64,000 nt of DNA from Catellicoccus marimammalium M35/04/3 (GCF_000313915.1 NZ_AMYT01000022.1:89186-153185), one strand, 5' to 3'; numbered from the stretch's first letter, positions 34,484 to 44,949 are shown. The notes: generated from the letters alone by a model not told the origin. Translations and numbers: made by a program.

Positions 34484-36160
34484 TTATTCTGATACGCGCA
34501 TCACAATAGGTAAAATCATTGGATGACGTTCTGTCTGTTCAATTAAGAACGGTTGTAAAGCATCAACCATTGCTTTATTTAAGGAACTTTCTGTAAAGTG
34601 TGGTTTTTTCATTTCTTTACGTAAAGCGGTGAATAGAATGCGTTGTGCATCATGAATTAATTTACCAGATTCACGCATGTAAATAAAACCACGAGATAAA
34701 ATATCCGGTCCTGCAATAATTTCTTTGGTTTCAAAATTAATTGTCGCTACTGCTAAAACTAATCCTTCTTCGGATAAGATGTGGCGGTCACGTAAGACGA
34801 TATTTCCAATATCTCCAATACCATTTCCATCAACATAAACATCATTCGCTTGGAAGTGTCCAGCGATACGAGCAGAGTCTTTAGTTAAAGCTAAAATGTC
34901 TCCATTTTCCATAATGAAACAATTTTCTTTTGGTACACCGACCGATTGAGCGGTACGAGCATGGATTTGTAACATACGGAATTCTCCGTGTACGGGAACG
35001 AAGAATTTTGGCTTAATTAAACGTAACATTAATTTTTGTTCTTGTTGTCCACCATGTCCAGAAGTATGGATATTATTGATTTTACCGTGGATAACATGAG
35101 CTCCTGCTTCAATTAACATATTGATTAAATGATTGACTGCTGCTGTGTTTCCAGGAATAGGAGAGCTTGAAAAGACAACCGTATCTCCTGGCTGAATGTT
35201 GATTTGACGGTGTGTACCGTTGGCAATACGACTTAAAGCAGCCATTGGTTCTCCTTGAGAACCAGTACATAAAATCAAAATCTCATTCGCTGGATATTGA
35301 TTGACTTCTTTTGCATCAATAAAAGTATCTTCTGGTACGTTGATGTAACCTAATTTTTGTCCATTTACGATCGCATTTTCCATACTACGACCAAATACCG
35401 CAATTTTACGTCCCATATGAACGGCTGCTTCTACAGTTTGTTGTAAACGAGAAATGTTAGAAGCAAAGGTCGCAAAAATAATTCGTCCTTCAATTTTTTC
35501 AAAAATTTGACGGATTGATTTTCCGATTAATGCCTCTGAATTAGTGAAGTGAGGTACTTCTGCATTGGTGCTGTCTGATAAAAGACAAAGAACGCCTTCT
35601 TCTCCTAATTGTGCCATACGATGTAAGTTAGCTGGTTCTTGAACAGGAGTAAAGTCAAATTTGAAATCTCCTGTTAAAACAATGTTTCCAGGAGGAGTTT
35701 TTACTACAACTCCTAAAGATTCAGGAATACTGTGAGTCGTACGGAAGAAACTAATCGTTGTTTTTCTAAATTTAATGACGGTATCTTCATTAATTTCATG
35801 TAATTCTGCATCGCGCAATAATCCATGTTCTTCTAATTTATTAGAAATTAGAGCTAATGCTAATGGAGTTGCGTAAATCGGAATATTGATTTGTTTTAAT
35901 AAAAAAGGAATCCCACCAATATGATCTTCATGTCCGTGGGTAATAATCAATGCTTTTACTTTATTCGCATTTTGGATTAAGTAGGAATAGTCTGGGATTA
36001 CATAATCAATTCCTAAAAGGTCATCTTCAGGAAACTTGATTCCTGCATCGACGACGATAATTTCATCTTGGAATTGAACGCCATACATATTTTTCCCAAT
36101 TTCGCCTAAACCACCAATCCCAAAGACGCCAGCCTCATTATTTTTAATGACTGGTTTCAT
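34484..36160 (-). CDS. rnjA: Ribonuclease J
   Basis: 558 residues. Metallo-beta-lactamase motif [10 protein letters not shown] (zinc ligands), then LTGDFKFD, the beta-CASP domain ([18 protein letters not shown]) and the final [10 protein letters not shown] and PVHGEFRM motifs. It is a 5'-3' exo- and endoribonuclease in mRNA decay and rRNA maturation. ATG 36160 ([17 protein letters not shown]) follows GGAG by 8 nt; an extended frame from 36190 overlaps rpoY and is not used. It forms the conserved rpoY-rnjA operon. Confidence 0.94.
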   Translation of the reverse strand: MKPVIKNNEAGVFGIGGLGEIGKNMYGVQFQDEIIVVDAGIKFPEDDLLGIDYVIPDYSYLIQNANKVKALIITHGHEDHIGGIPFLLKQINIPIYATPLALALISNKLEEHGLLRDAELHEINEDTVIKFRKTTISFFRTTHSIPESLGVVVKTPPGNIVLTGDFKFDFTPVQEPANLHRMAQLGEEGVLCLLSDSTNAEVPHFTNSEALIGKSIRQIFEKIEGRIIFATFASNISRLQQTVEAAVHMGRKIAVFGRSMENAIVNGQKLGYINVPEDTFIDAKEVNQYPANEILILCTGSQGEPMAALSRIANGTHRQINIQPGDTVVFSSSPIPGNTAAVNHLINMLIEAGAHVIHGKINNIHTSGHGGQQEQKLMLRLIKPKFFVPVHGEFRMLQIHARTAQSVGVPKENCFIMENGDILALTKDSARIAGHFQANDVYVDGNGIGDIGNIVLRDRHILSEEGLVLAVATINFETKEIIAGPDILSRGFIYMRESGKLIHDAQRILFTALRKEMKKPHFTESSLNKAMVDALQPFLIEQTERHPMILPIVMRVSE

Positions 36161-36161
36161 C

Positions 36162-36374
36162 TTAGAACTCCACAAGTTGGAAATCCGCATGTTCTTGTTC
36201 GTATGCTAATGAATTTCCTTCCAATAATTGAATGTATTCTACATTATATGGAGTATGGTCTTCGATTGCAGTTAAGGCATCTACCTTACTATCTGCTTCA
36301 ATGTATAGTGATTTTGTTTGTTCGCGTTTTGGATTACGAATTTTATCTTCTTGATAGTATACTTTATAAATCAT
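36162..36374 (-). CDS. rpoY: RNA polymerase epsilon subunit (YkzG/DUF1447)
   Basis: 70 residues, starting [20 protein letters not shown], with the family's SLYIEADS and [12 protein letters not shown] segments. This small Firmicute RNA polymerase subunit is nearly always encoded directly before rnjA, as here (1-bp gap). An extended -10, TGGTATACT on the minus strand (36410-36415 for the hexamer), is the likely promoter. Confidence 0.92.
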   Translation of the reverse strand: MIYKVYYQEDKIRNPKREQTKSLYIEADSKVDALTAIEDHTPYNVEYIQLLEGNSLAYEQEHADFQLVEF

Positions 36375-36492
36375 TATTAAATCTCCTTACTTTCTAATTT
36401 GTCTACAATAGTATACCACAAATTTTCAGAAAGTTAGGAATGAATTCATGAAAGTAAATTAAATTCAGAGTTTTCTTTGTGGATTTAATCTC

Positions 36493-36521
36493 TTGATATA
36501 AAAATTTTAACTCTGTACAAT
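36493..36521 (+). promoter_or_regulatory. Promoter of the ABC exporter operon
   Basis: TTGATA (36493-36498), 17 bp, TACAAT (36516-36521), 23 bp before the ABC start codon and its AAGGAGGG site. Confidence 0.7.
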
Positions 36522-36544
36522 GATACAGCAAGGAGGGAAAGAAA

Positions 36545-38275
36545 ATGAAATGGTTATTTTCATATTTGAAAAAATACCCGGGATTACTCATCTTAAATTT
36601 AATAGGTATTTCTGGATTTATTTTGACCGAATTGGGATTACCAAAATTTCTATCTTATATGGTAGATAACGGAATTTTACCCCATCATAAAACGGTAATT
36701 ATGCAATGTTTTATCGGCATGATTTTGTGTATGGTAGTAGGAATTTCTTTAAGTATTTTACTCGAGTGGGTCGTGGCAAAAATTTCAACCACCATCGTTA
36801 CTAAAATTCGAGGAGATTTATATCGTAAAGTGACACGATTATCTTTACTGGAAACACAAAAAGTAGGAAGTGCAAGTTTAATCACTCGATTGAGTAATGA
36901 TCCGGTTCAAATCTTCAACTTCTTACGCTTACTTTTAAATGCAGGAATTACTGCACCTCTTATGTTTTTACTCAGCATGATTTTAATTTATCAATTTAGT
37001 CCTCAACTTTCCTTAGCCGTTCTTTGTGCCTTACCATTTTTAATTATAGGGATTGTTTTATTAGGAAAATATTCTGGTCCATTGTCTTTAAAAATGCAAC
37101 GCTATTTAGATCAGATGAATAGTAAAATCCAAGAAAAATTAGATGGACTTCAAGTGATTCGTTCTTTAAATGCACAAACGATTTTTACAGAACGCTTCCA
37201 AAATGAAAATACAGCGTATCAACAAAAAGCAACAACCTTAGGAATTGTTATGGCGATTGCTTATCCAGCATTTAATTTACTCTTCAATATTTTATTAGGC
37301 GTGATTTTACTTTTAGGAAGTCATTTGATTGGAACAGGTGCGATTGAAATTGGGGTTTTGATGGTCATTATTGAGTATATTTTCCATGCTCTATTTTCTA
37401 TGATTCTATTCTGTTCGATGTTTATGATGTATCCACGAGCAAAAACTTCGATGGACCGAATCCAAGAAGTACTTCATTTACCAGAAGAAGAAAATCAAGG
37501 AAAAGAATTCCAAGAAAAGGTGACAAAAATCGAAGTGCAAGACGTTGGCTTTGCTTTTCCAGACCAACCAGAAGTTCCAGTGCTTCAAAATGTTTCCTTT
37601 ACTGTAGAAAAAGGACAAAAATTGGCCTTAATGGGTCGAGTAGGAAGTGGAAAATCAACATTATTAAAAGAATTAGCTTTGCTTTATCCATTTACGACAG
37701 GAAATTACTTATGGAATGGACAATCGCTAGAAGAGTACGCCTTATCTTCTTTGCGTAAAAAAGTTGTCTATGTGCCACAAGAAAGTTATCTTTTCTCAGG
37801 AACAGTCAAAGAAAATTTACAAGATGGAAATGAAAATGCGACTGAAGAAGAAATGTGGCATGCTTTATCTATTGCACAAGCAGATCAATTCATTCAAGAA
37901 AAAGGGTTAGAAGGACGTGTTGAAGAAGGAGGAAGCAACTTCTCTGGAGGACAACGTCAACGTCTAGCGATTGCTCGTGCTCTTTTAAGAAAAGGAGATC
38001 TTTATCTTTTTGATGATAGTTTTTCTGCCTTAGATGCAACCACAGAACACCAATTACAAAAAGCATTACAAGAAGAATTATCAGAAGCCATTTGTGTGTT
38101 AGCTTCTCATCGTCGCTCAACCATTGAGCAAGCTGATCAAGTAATCTTATTTGTCGATGGAAAGATGAAAGAAGTAGGAACCCCACAAGAATTAGCTCAA
38201 CATTCTGCGTTATATCGTAGTTTTATTTCCAATAAAGAGGAGGAAATCATTGATGAAAACATGGAAGTCCATTAA
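36545..38275 (+). CDS. ABC exporter half-transporter, subunit 1 (degenerate site)
   Basis: 576 residues: six-helix membrane domain (about 1-310) and ATPase domain. Walker A GRVGSGKST, signature FSGGQRQR, and Walker B ending FDDSFSALD, with Asp in place of the catalytic Glu. That substitution marks the degenerate-site half of heterodimeric exporters such as LmrCD, EfrAB and TM287/288. It pairs with the next gene, which it overlaps by 23 bp. Substrate: drugs or lipids by analogy, not shown. Confidence 0.88.
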   Translation: MKWLFSYLKKYPGLLILNLIGISGFILTELGLPKFLSYMVDNGILPHHKTVIMQCFIGMILCMVVGISLSILLEWVVAKISTTIVTKIRGDLYRKVTRLSLLETQKVGSASLITRLSNDPVQIFNFLRLLLNAGITAPLMFLLSMILIYQFSPQLSLAVLCALPFLIIGIVLLGKYSGPLSLKMQRYLDQMNSKIQEKLDGLQVIRSLNAQTIFTERFQNENTAYQQKATTLGIVMAIAYPAFNLLFNILLGVILLLGSHLIGTGAIEIGVLMVIIEYIFHALFSMILFCSMFMMYPRAKTSMDRIQEVLHLPEEENQGKEFQEKVTKIEVQDVGFAFPDQPEVPVLQNVSFTVEKGQKLALMGRVGSGKSTLLKELALLYPFTTGNYLWNGQSLEEYALSSLRKKVVYVPQESYLFSGTVKENLQDGNENATEEEMWHALSIAQADQFIQEKGLEGRVEEGGSNFSGGQRQRLAIARALLRKGDLYLFDDSFSALDATTEHQLQKALQEELSEAICVLASHRRSTIEQADQVILFVDGKMKEVGTPQELAQHSALYRSFISNKEEEIIDENMEVH

Positions 38276-40001
38276 AAATTTCTTTCCTTATTTAAAGCCA
38301 GAACGAAATAAAATCATTGCCAGTATTCTATTTTCTTTAGGAGCGGTAGTGTTTAATGGCTTAAGTCCTTATTTTGTCGGACAAATTACCACTAGTTTAA
38401 CCAATAGTGTGATGCATAAAGAAGCCATTCATTATTCGGTGATTTTTTCTCTATTAGGAATTTTTCTTCTTTGCACTTTGGGTAGCAGTGGATTCCAATT
38501 TTTAGCCACTCAGTGGTTAACAAAAGCAGTGCAAAAGACGATGGCCAATTTACGTTTTTCTTTAGTAGAAAAATTAGATCGTCTTCCTCAATCTTTCTTT
38601 GATAAAGAAAGTAAAGGGGACCTATTAAGTCGCTTGACCAATGATGTAGATTTATTAACTACTTCTTTACAACAAACACTCTCTGATTTACTTTCTAGTA
38701 TTTTAAAAGTTGTGTTTGCGATTGGGATGATGTTCTACATTCAAAAAAGTTTAGCATGGACCGTATTTATCTTTATTATTGCGGTAGTGGTGGTGACAAA
38801 AATTATTATTTCTTACTCCCAACGCTACTTTAAAGTACAACAAGCAACCTTAGGAGAATTCAACAGTTTTGTAGAAGAACAATTAAAAGGACGCGATGTC
38901 ATTACTTCTTATCAATTAGGAGAAAAACGACATGGAATTTTCCAACGCTTAAATCAAAAATTAGAAAAAGCATTATTCCGTTCTACTTTTTGTTCAAAAT
39001 TGCTTGCTCCACTATTAAATCTATTGGTTTATATTTTCTATAGTTGTATTGCTTTTGCTGGAAGTATGCTTTGCTTAAATGGTCAATTGGCGATTGGTCA
39101 ATTACAAGCGTTTATCCAATATATTTGGCAAGTCAATCAACCACTAACACAATTGTCACAAATGGCAAATATGATTCAATCTGGATTAGCTGGTTGGGAA
39201 CGTATTTCTTATCTTTTAGAGCAAAAAGAAGAAGAACCAGAAATTCAATACTTTACAGAAAAAAGTATGGATGAAGGAGAAGTGAAATTAGAAGACGTTT
39301 CTTTTGGCTATGATCAAGAAATGGTCTTAAAAGATTTATCTGTTACAATTCCGCATGGGGCTACGTTTGCTTTAGTCGGTGCAACAGGAGCAGGAAAATC
39401 TACCTTCATTCAATTATTGATGCGTTTTTATGAACCAACGACAGGAAAGATTTTCTTAAATGGTAAAGAAGAATCTGAATGGAGCTTAGAGGAATGGCGT
39501 CATCACTTTAGTTTTGTGACCCAAAAACCATGGCTTTTTGCAGGAACCGTACTAGAAAATCTACAAATTGCAGCACCAAAGAAAACAGAAGCAGAAATTA
39601 TTGAAATTGCAAAAAAATATCATATTGACGAAATGATTCAACATTTTCCAAAAGGATATCAAACGCAAATTCAACCACAAGAAAATGGCTTATCCGTTGG
39701 AGAACGTCAAGCCTTGACAATTTTACGAGCGATTTTACAAGAGGCACCAATCATGATCATGGATGAGGCAACAAGCTCCATTGATACACAAATGGAACAA
39801 AAAATTCAACGTGTAATGGATGAAGTTTTGAAAAATCATACAACGATTATGATTGCCCATCGTCTTTCTACCATTGAAAAAGCGGATCAAATTTTAGTTT
39901 TAGATCAAGGAAGAATTGTAGAACAAGGTACACATGATGAATTATTAAAAGAAAAAGGAATTTATGCGAAAATGCAAGCGCAAAGCAGTATTGAAGCATA
40001 A
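38253..40001 (+). CDS. ABC exporter half-transporter, subunit 2 (consensus Glu)
   Basis: 582 residues. Six membrane helices, then Walker A GATGAGKST, Walker B/D-loop IMDEATSSID with the intact catalytic Glu, H-loop IAHRLST, but an altered signature LSVGERQ. In the heterodimer this signature completes the degenerate site formed by subunit 1, while subunit 1's normal signature completes the active one. ATG 38253 is 9 nt after AGAGGAGG; TTG 38250 was rejected. Confidence 0.88.
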   Translation: MKTWKSIKNFFPYLKPERNKIIASILFSLGAVVFNGLSPYFVGQITTSLTNSVMHKEAIHYSVIFSLLGIFLLCTLGSSGFQFLATQWLTKAVQKTMANLRFSLVEKLDRLPQSFFDKESKGDLLSRLTNDVDLLTTSLQQTLSDLLSSILKVVFAIGMMFYIQKSLAWTVFIFIIAVVVVTKIIISYSQRYFKVQQATLGEFNSFVEEQLKGRDVITSYQLGEKRHGIFQRLNQKLEKALFRSTFCSKLLAPLLNLLVYIFYSCIAFAGSMLCLNGQLAIGQLQAFIQYIWQVNQPLTQLSQMANMIQSGLAGWERISYLLEQKEEEPEIQYFTEKSMDEGEVKLEDVSFGYDQEMVLKDLSVTIPHGATFALVGATGAGKSTFIQLLMRFYEPTTGKIFLNGKEESEWSLEEWRHHFSFVTQKPWLFAGTVLENLQIAAPKKTEAEIIEIAKKYHIDEMIQHFPKGYQTQIQPQENGLSVGERQALTILRAILQEAPIMIMDEATSSIDTQMEQKIQRVMDEVLKNHTTIMIAHRLSTIEKADQILVLDQGRIVEQGTHDELLKEKGIYAKMQAQSSIEA

Positions 40002-40003
40002 AA

Positions 40004-40034
40004 AGAGCAGCGGAGGGTTCTTCGCTGCTTTTTG
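40004..40034. terminator. Bidirectional terminator between ABC operon and immunity gene
   Basis: AGCAGCG / CGCTGCT stem extended by A/T pairs, 10-nt loop. T-runs lie on both strands between convergent genes. Confidence 0.75.
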
Positions 40035-40036
40035 TA

Positions 40037-40327
40037 TTAATATCTATATTTAATGAAAGAAAGTTGACGTAATTTTTGCATGAGACGTTCTTGTCTTGGT
40101 GTCAATTCGATGGCATAGTTTCGGATTAAATCGGAAAGCTGATAATCAAATTCACTGACAAGAAAGGGTATTTCTCTTTGTTCTAATGTGATGTTTTGCA
40201 TAAAAGATTGAATGATAGGAAATAATAAATGTTGTTCATACGGCGAAAAGAGACTTGCTTTAAATTGAGAAAGAAGAGTAAGTGCCTCTTTTTTCTTTTC
40301 TTTTTCACGAAGGTCCCTTCCTTTCAT
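40037..40327 (-). CDS. Bacteriocin immunity protein (enterocin A/Blp type)
   Basis: 96 residues, helical. The second half, IPFLVSEFDYQLSDLIRN then LTPRQERLMQKLRQLSFIKYRY, follows residue by residue the pattern of streptococcal Blp-locus immunity proteins (VPFVLSRMNIDLSN...LSEEQ...LxxLSxIRYGY as I recall them). This places it in the PF08951 four-helix family. It would protect against class II bacteriocins by binding the mannose-PTS/bacteriocin complex from inside. It has a very strong site, AAAGGAGGTGA. No bacteriocin gene is adjacent, so it is an orphan immunity gene. Confidence 0.7.
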   Translation of the reverse strand: MKGRDLREKEKKKEALTLLSQFKASLFSPYEQHLLFPIIQSFMQNITLEQREIPFLVSEFDYQLSDLIRNYAIELTPRQERLMQKLRQLSFIKYRY

Positions 40328-40508
40328 ATCGTCACCTCCTTTGTGGGTATTATATCATACCTTTAAATAATGATAATAATATTTAAACTTATACTAAAAA
40401 GAAGAAGAGAGAATTTGATTAAGATTAAAGAAGAAAGAATCAAGGGACATAGTCAGAGGAAGGACTCTGTGATAAAATGCAATCATAATCAATAAGGAGG
40501 GTATTTAT

Positions 40509-43500
40509 TTGTCAAACGTTGATTTTTATGATTTGCTACTAGCGCAAATGAAGATGAAGCCAAAAGAAGAACAACCATACCCTTTAAGTACTGGCTATTT
40601 AGAACCTTTACAAGTTTCTGAAAAAAGTTCTTGTTGGCGATTTTATTTACATTGTGAAACGTTACTGAGTGTGATGCAATATGAAGATTTGTATCAACGA
40701 ATGTGTCAATCTTTTCCTTTTGTAGAAAAGATTGAACTACATATTAAACCAGAAAAAATAGAAGACATCGATGCTTTTTTAGGTCAATATTGGCAGAAAG
40801 TGGGACAAGAATTAATTCAACAGTCTCCAATGATGCGCCATTATATGCAACAAGTGCAAGCAAAAACGGAAGGAACACATATTACGTTACAATTTGCAAA
40901 TGCCCAAGCGAAAAATTATCTTGAAGAACATTATACTCATTGGCTACAAGAACAATTTTCTCGTTATGGCTTTCCAAAATTAACCTTCCATTTCCAATTA
41001 TGGACCGAAGATCATACGGAAGAAGAATATTTAGCAACTACGCAAAAAATTAAAGCCGAAGAAGAGCAAATTCGTAAGCAACTTTCAGAAGTATTACAAC
41101 AAAAAGAAGAGGAAAAAGTGGAAGTGGCAAAAGGTCCAGTGCAAATCGGCTATAAATGGAACGAGAAAAAATGGACACATCCAATTCCTCTAAAAGAGAT
41201 TACAGAAGAGGGAGATTTAGTCGTTCAAGGTGCGATTTTCCGTATTGAACTAGATAAACGAGAACGTGGATCTTTATTAAAACTATATATTACCGATTAT
41301 CAATCTTCTTTAATGTTGAAAAAATTCTTAACGAAAGAAGAAGAAAAACAAGTTGAACGTTTAGAAAAAGGAATGTGGATTCAAGCTTTTGGTCCTGTTC
41401 GTGCCGATCGCTTTGAAAACGATGATTTAACGATGCAATGGCGTAGTATTCGTGAAATTCCTCATACGGTACGCGAAGAAAAAGTAACCGAGCCTTATGA
41501 AAAACGGGTGGAATTACATGCTCACACTCATATGAGTATGCTAGATGGTGTCGCTAGTGTTAGTAAGATTATTTCTACAGCCGCTCGTTTTGGTCACGAA
41601 GCTGTTGCGATTACCGACCATGCAGTTGCTCAAGGATATCCAGAAGCTTATGCAGCAGGAAAAAAACACAATATTAAAGTATTGTATGGAACAGAGGCTT
41701 ACATGGTAGAAGAAACTGTACCCATTGCTTATAATGAAGCTCCTGTGCCATTGCGAGAAGCAGAATATGTTGTTTTTGACGTGGAAACAACCAGCCTTTC
41801 TCCTGCTTATGGGAAGATTATCGAGCTTGCGGGTGTGAAAATGTATAAAGGAAATATTGTGGATCAATTTGATGAATTTATCGACCCAGGACATCCTTTA
41901 TCAGAAACAACAACAGCGTTAACAGGAATTACAGACGCGATGGTAAAAGGCTCAAAATCAGAAAAAGAAGTGTTAGAAGCCTTCCATGAATTTTGTGGCG
42001 ATTGTATTTTAGTAGCGCACAACGCAACCTTTGATATTAGCTATTTAAATAATGCTCGTCGTCGTTATGATTGGGAAGAAGTACAAAACCCCATCATTGA
42101 TACGTTAGAACTTGCTCGTTTATTGCACCCAGAATATAAGCGTTTTAATTTAGGAACATTATGTAAGAAAAATGATATCTTATTAGAAAATGCTCACCGT
42201 GCGATTTACGATGCAGAAGCGACCGGACATTTAGCTTGGATTTATGTGCGTGAGTCAGAAGAAAAATTACAAATTACAAAACATGATGAATTTAATGCAC
42301 ATATTCCAAAAGAAAGTGGCCATGATAAACCTTTCCCAAATCATGTCACTTTATTGGTGCAAACCCAAGCAGGATTAAAAAATCTCTTCAAAATGATTTC
42401 TAAAGCACATGTGGATTATTTATTTGAAGACCAACCAAGAACTCCACGCAAAGTGATTGAAGAATTACGAGAAGGAATTTTAGTCGGAAGTAGTTGTGGC
42501 TCTGGAGAACTATTCAAATCTCTTTTGAAATATGGATATGAAAAAACAAAAGAGAAAGCGAAATTTTATGACTATATTGAAGTCATGCCTTTACTTGCCT
42601 ATCGACCATTATTAGTTTCAGGGGAAGTAAATTCCATAGAAGAAATTCAAGATGTGGTCACAAAATTAGTACAAATGGGAGAGGAATTAGGCATTCCAGT
42701 GGTAGCTACTGGAGATGTTCATTATATTGAGCCTTATGAACAAATTTTCCGTAAAGTGATTGCTTCTAGTATTCGTGGAAAAGGCTTGCGTGAAGCTAAA
42801 CAACAAGCAGAAGCAGAAGTATACTTTAGAACCACAGAAGAAATGCTAGAAGAATTTGCTTTTTTAGGCGAAGAAAAAGCACGAGAAATTGTAGTCAATA
42901 ATACTCAAGCGATTGCCAAACGCTGTGATGAGATTGTTCCTGTGCGTGATAAATTATATACTCCATCCATGCCAGGAGCCGATGATGATATCCGTAAATT
43001 GAGTTATGATAAAGCACATGAAATTTATGGGGACCCATTACCTGAAATTGTAGAAGCCCGTTTGGAAAAAGAATTAAACAGTATTATTACGAACGGGTTC
43101 TCAGTAATTTATTTAATTGCGCAAAAATTAGTTCATAAGAGTTTACAAGATGGCTACTTAGTAGGTTCTAGGGGATCGGTAGGTTCCAGTTTTGTCGCAA
43201 CGATGACAGGGATTACCGAAGTAAATCCACTTTGTCCGCACTATGTATGTCCAAAATGTAAACATAGTGAGTTTTATAATCATGGGGAATTTGGTTCGGG
43301 TTATGATATGCCAGACAAGGATTGTCCAGAGTGTGGAACATTGATGAAACATGACGGTCAAGATATTCCTTTTGAAACCTTCCTTGGATTTAATGGGGAT
43401 AAAGTTCCAGATATTGACTTGAACTTTTCTGGAGAATATCAACCTCATGCCCATAACTATACAAAAGTACTTTTCGGGGAAGACCATGTATATCGTGCCG

Positions 43501-44837
43501 GAACCATTGGTGCGACCCAAGAAAAGACAGGAATTGCCAATGCAATTTCTTATTGTGAAGAACAAGAAATGCATGTGCCAAGAGCAGAAATTTTACGTTT
43601 AGCAGAAGGGGTTACTGGAGTGAAACGTACAACAGGACAACACCCGGGGGGAATTATTGTTATTCCAGAAAATATGGATGTGTATGATTTTACACCCATC
43701 CAATATCCTGCCAACGATGCGACAGCAGAATGGCGAACGACTCACTTTGATTTCCATGCGATTCATGATAACGTTTTAAAACTAGATATTCTAGGACACG
43801 ATGATCCAACAATGATTCGGATGTTACAAGATTTATCAGGAATTAATCCAATGACCATTCCAAGTGATGATCCAGCAGTACTTTCTTTATTCTCGAGTAC
43901 AGAAGCACTTGGAGTAACTCCAGAACAAATTTTATCTGAGATTGGTACCTATGGAGTGCCAGAGTTTGGAACGCATTTTGTTCGTAACATGTTAAAACAA
44001 ACCAAACCAACTACTTTTGCGGAATTACTACAAATTTCTGGTTTGTCTCACGGAACGGACGTTTGGAATAATAATGCAGAAAGTTTAATTCAATCAGGAA
44101 CCGCTGTATTATCTGAATGTATTGGATGTCGTGATGATATTATGGTGTACTTAATTCACCATGGATTAGAAGATGGATTATCCTTTAAAATTATGGAAAG
44201 TGTACGTAAAGGGAAAGGAATTACTCCAGAAGATCAAGACAAAATGCGAGAAGCGGATGTGCCAGAATGGTATATTGATTCTTGCTTGAAAATTAAGTAT
44301 ATGTTCCCAAAAGCCCATGCGGCAGCGTATGTCTTAATGGCGTTACGAGTAGCGTACTTTAAAGTACATTTCCCAATTTTATATTACTGTGCATATTTCT
44401 CTATTCGTGCGAAACGTTTTGATTTGGAACTATTTTTACGAGATAAGTCCGTAGTTGTGGAAAAAATTAAAGAAATTCGTAAAAAAGGACCACAAGAAAT
44501 TACAGCCATTGAAAAAGAATTATTACCCGCTATGGAGATTGCCAATGAGATGTTACAACGTGGCTATCACTTTGCCAACGTTGATTTATATCGTTCAGAA
44601 GCACAAAACTTTGTCATTGATGGGGATACATTAATTTGTCCGTTCAATGTGATTCCAAGTTTAGGGGATACTGTAGCAGAAAAAATTATGAGTGAACGAG
44701 AAAAGAGTCCGTTTATCTCAAAAGAAGATTTAATGAACCGAACAGGAATTAGTAAAACTGTGGTGGAATATATGACGCAAACACACATCTTAGATGATTT
44801 ACAAGATGAAAATCAATGCTCTTTATTTGATTTTTAG
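40509..44837 (+). CDS. polC: DNA polymerase III alpha subunit, PolC type
   Basis: 1442 residues, the replicative polymerase of low-GC Gram-positives. N-terminal domain, OB fold, then the PHP domain (VELHAHTHMSMLDG), interrupted by the DnaQ-like 3'-5' exonuclease (YVVFDVETTSLSPAYGKIIEL, LVAHNATFDISYL). The polymerase core follows (GSRGSVGSSFVATMTG, PDIDLNFSGEYQ with catalytic Asp residues). A zinc-type Cys set (CPKCKHSEF, CPECGTL) is included. Start is TTG 40509, 9 nt after AAGGAGGG; no ATG nearby fits. The ~180 bp upstream show no further gene. Confidence 0.97.
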   Translation: MSNVDFYDLLLAQMKMKPKEEQPYPLSTGYLEPLQVSEKSSCWRFYLHCETLLSVMQYEDLYQRMCQSFPFVEKIELHIKPEKIEDIDAFLGQYWQKVGQELIQQSPMMRHYMQQVQAKTEGTHITLQFANAQAKNYLEEHYTHWLQEQFSRYGFPKLTFHFQLWTEDHTEEEYLATTQKIKAEEEQIRKQLSEVLQQKEEEKVEVAKGPVQIGYKWNEKKWTHPIPLKEITEEGDLVVQGAIFRIELDKRERGSLLKLYITDYQSSLMLKKFLTKEEEKQVERLEKGMWIQAFGPVRADRFENDDLTMQWRSIREIPHTVREEKVTEPYEKRVELHAHTHMSMLDGVASVSKIISTAARFGHEAVAITDHAVAQGYPEAYAAGKKHNIKVLYGTEAYMVEETVPIAYNEAPVPLREAEYVVFDVETTSLSPAYGKIIELAGVKMYKGNIVDQFDEFIDPGHPLSETTTALTGITDAMVKGSKSEKEVLEAFHEFCGDCILVAHNATFDISYLNNARRRYDWEEVQNPIIDTLELARLLHPEYKRFNLGTLCKKNDILLENAHRAIYDAEATGHLAWIYVRESEEKLQITKHDEFNAHIPKESGHDKPFPNHVTLLVQTQAGLKNLFKMISKAHVDYLFEDQPRTPRKVIEELREGILVGSSCGSGELFKSLLKYGYEKTKEKAKFYDYIEVMPLLAYRPLLVSGEVNSIEEIQDVVTKLVQMGEELGIPVVATGDVHYIEPYEQIFRKVIASSIRGKGLREAKQQAEAEVYFRTTEEMLEEFAFLGEEKAREIVVNNTQAIAKRCDEIVPVRDKLYTPSMPGADDDIRKLSYDKAHEIYGDPLPEIVEARLEKELNSIITNGFSVIYLIAQKLVHKSLQDGYLVGSRGSVGSSFVATMTGITEVNPLCPHYVCPKCKHSEFYNHGEFGSGYDMPDKDCPECGTLMKHDGQDIPFETFLGFNGDKVPDIDLNFSGEYQPHAHNYTKVLFGEDHVYRAGTIGATQEKTGIANAISYCEEQEMHVPRAEILRLAEGVTGVKRTTGQHPGGIIVIPENMDVYDFTPIQYPANDATAEWRTTHFDFHAIHDNVLKLDILGHDDPTMIRMLQDLSGINPMTIPSDDPAVLSLFSSTEALGVTPEQILSEIGTYGVPEFGTHFVRNMLKQTKPTTFAELLQISGLSHGTDVWNNNAESLIQSGTAVLSECIGCRDDIMVYLIHHGLEDGLSFKIMESVRKGKGITPEDQDKMREADVPEWYIDSCLKIKYMFPKAHAAAYVLMALRVAYFKVHFPILYYCAYFSIRAKRFDLELFLRDKSVVVEKIKEIRKKGPQEITAIEKELLPAMEIANEMLQRGYHFANVDLYRSEAQNFVIDGDTLICPFNVIPSLGDTVAEKIMSEREKSPFISKEDLMNRTGISKTVVEYMTQTHILDDLQDENQCSLFDF

Positions 44838-44847
44838 TCATAGAAAG

Positions 44848-44876
44848 TTTACAAAAGAAAAAACATGGCGTATACT
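44848..44876 (+). promoter_or_regulatory. Promoter of the rimP-nusA-infB operon
   Basis: TTTACA (44848-44853), 17 bp, TATACT (44871-44876), just after the polC stop. Confidence 0.75.
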
Positions 44877-44897
44877 AGGTGTACAGAATACAGAGAG

Positions 44898-44928
44898 GAG
44901 TGGGCGATTTTTTCGCGCACTCTTTTTG
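44898..44928 (+). terminator. Leader terminator between the nusA-operon promoter and rimP
   Basis: GAGTGGGCG / CGCGCACTC stem with one G-G mismatch, loop ATTTTTT, then T5. It lies ~15 nt after the expected transcription start, so it ends polC transcripts and may also attenuate the nusA operon. Confidence 0.65.
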
Positions 44929-44949
44929 TTAACCAAAGGAGGGCGACCC

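Noticed and set aside
44794..44949. Extended RimP start inside polC
   Set aside because: It would span the polC end, the operon promoter and the leader terminator. GTG 44950 with AGGAGG is the proper start.
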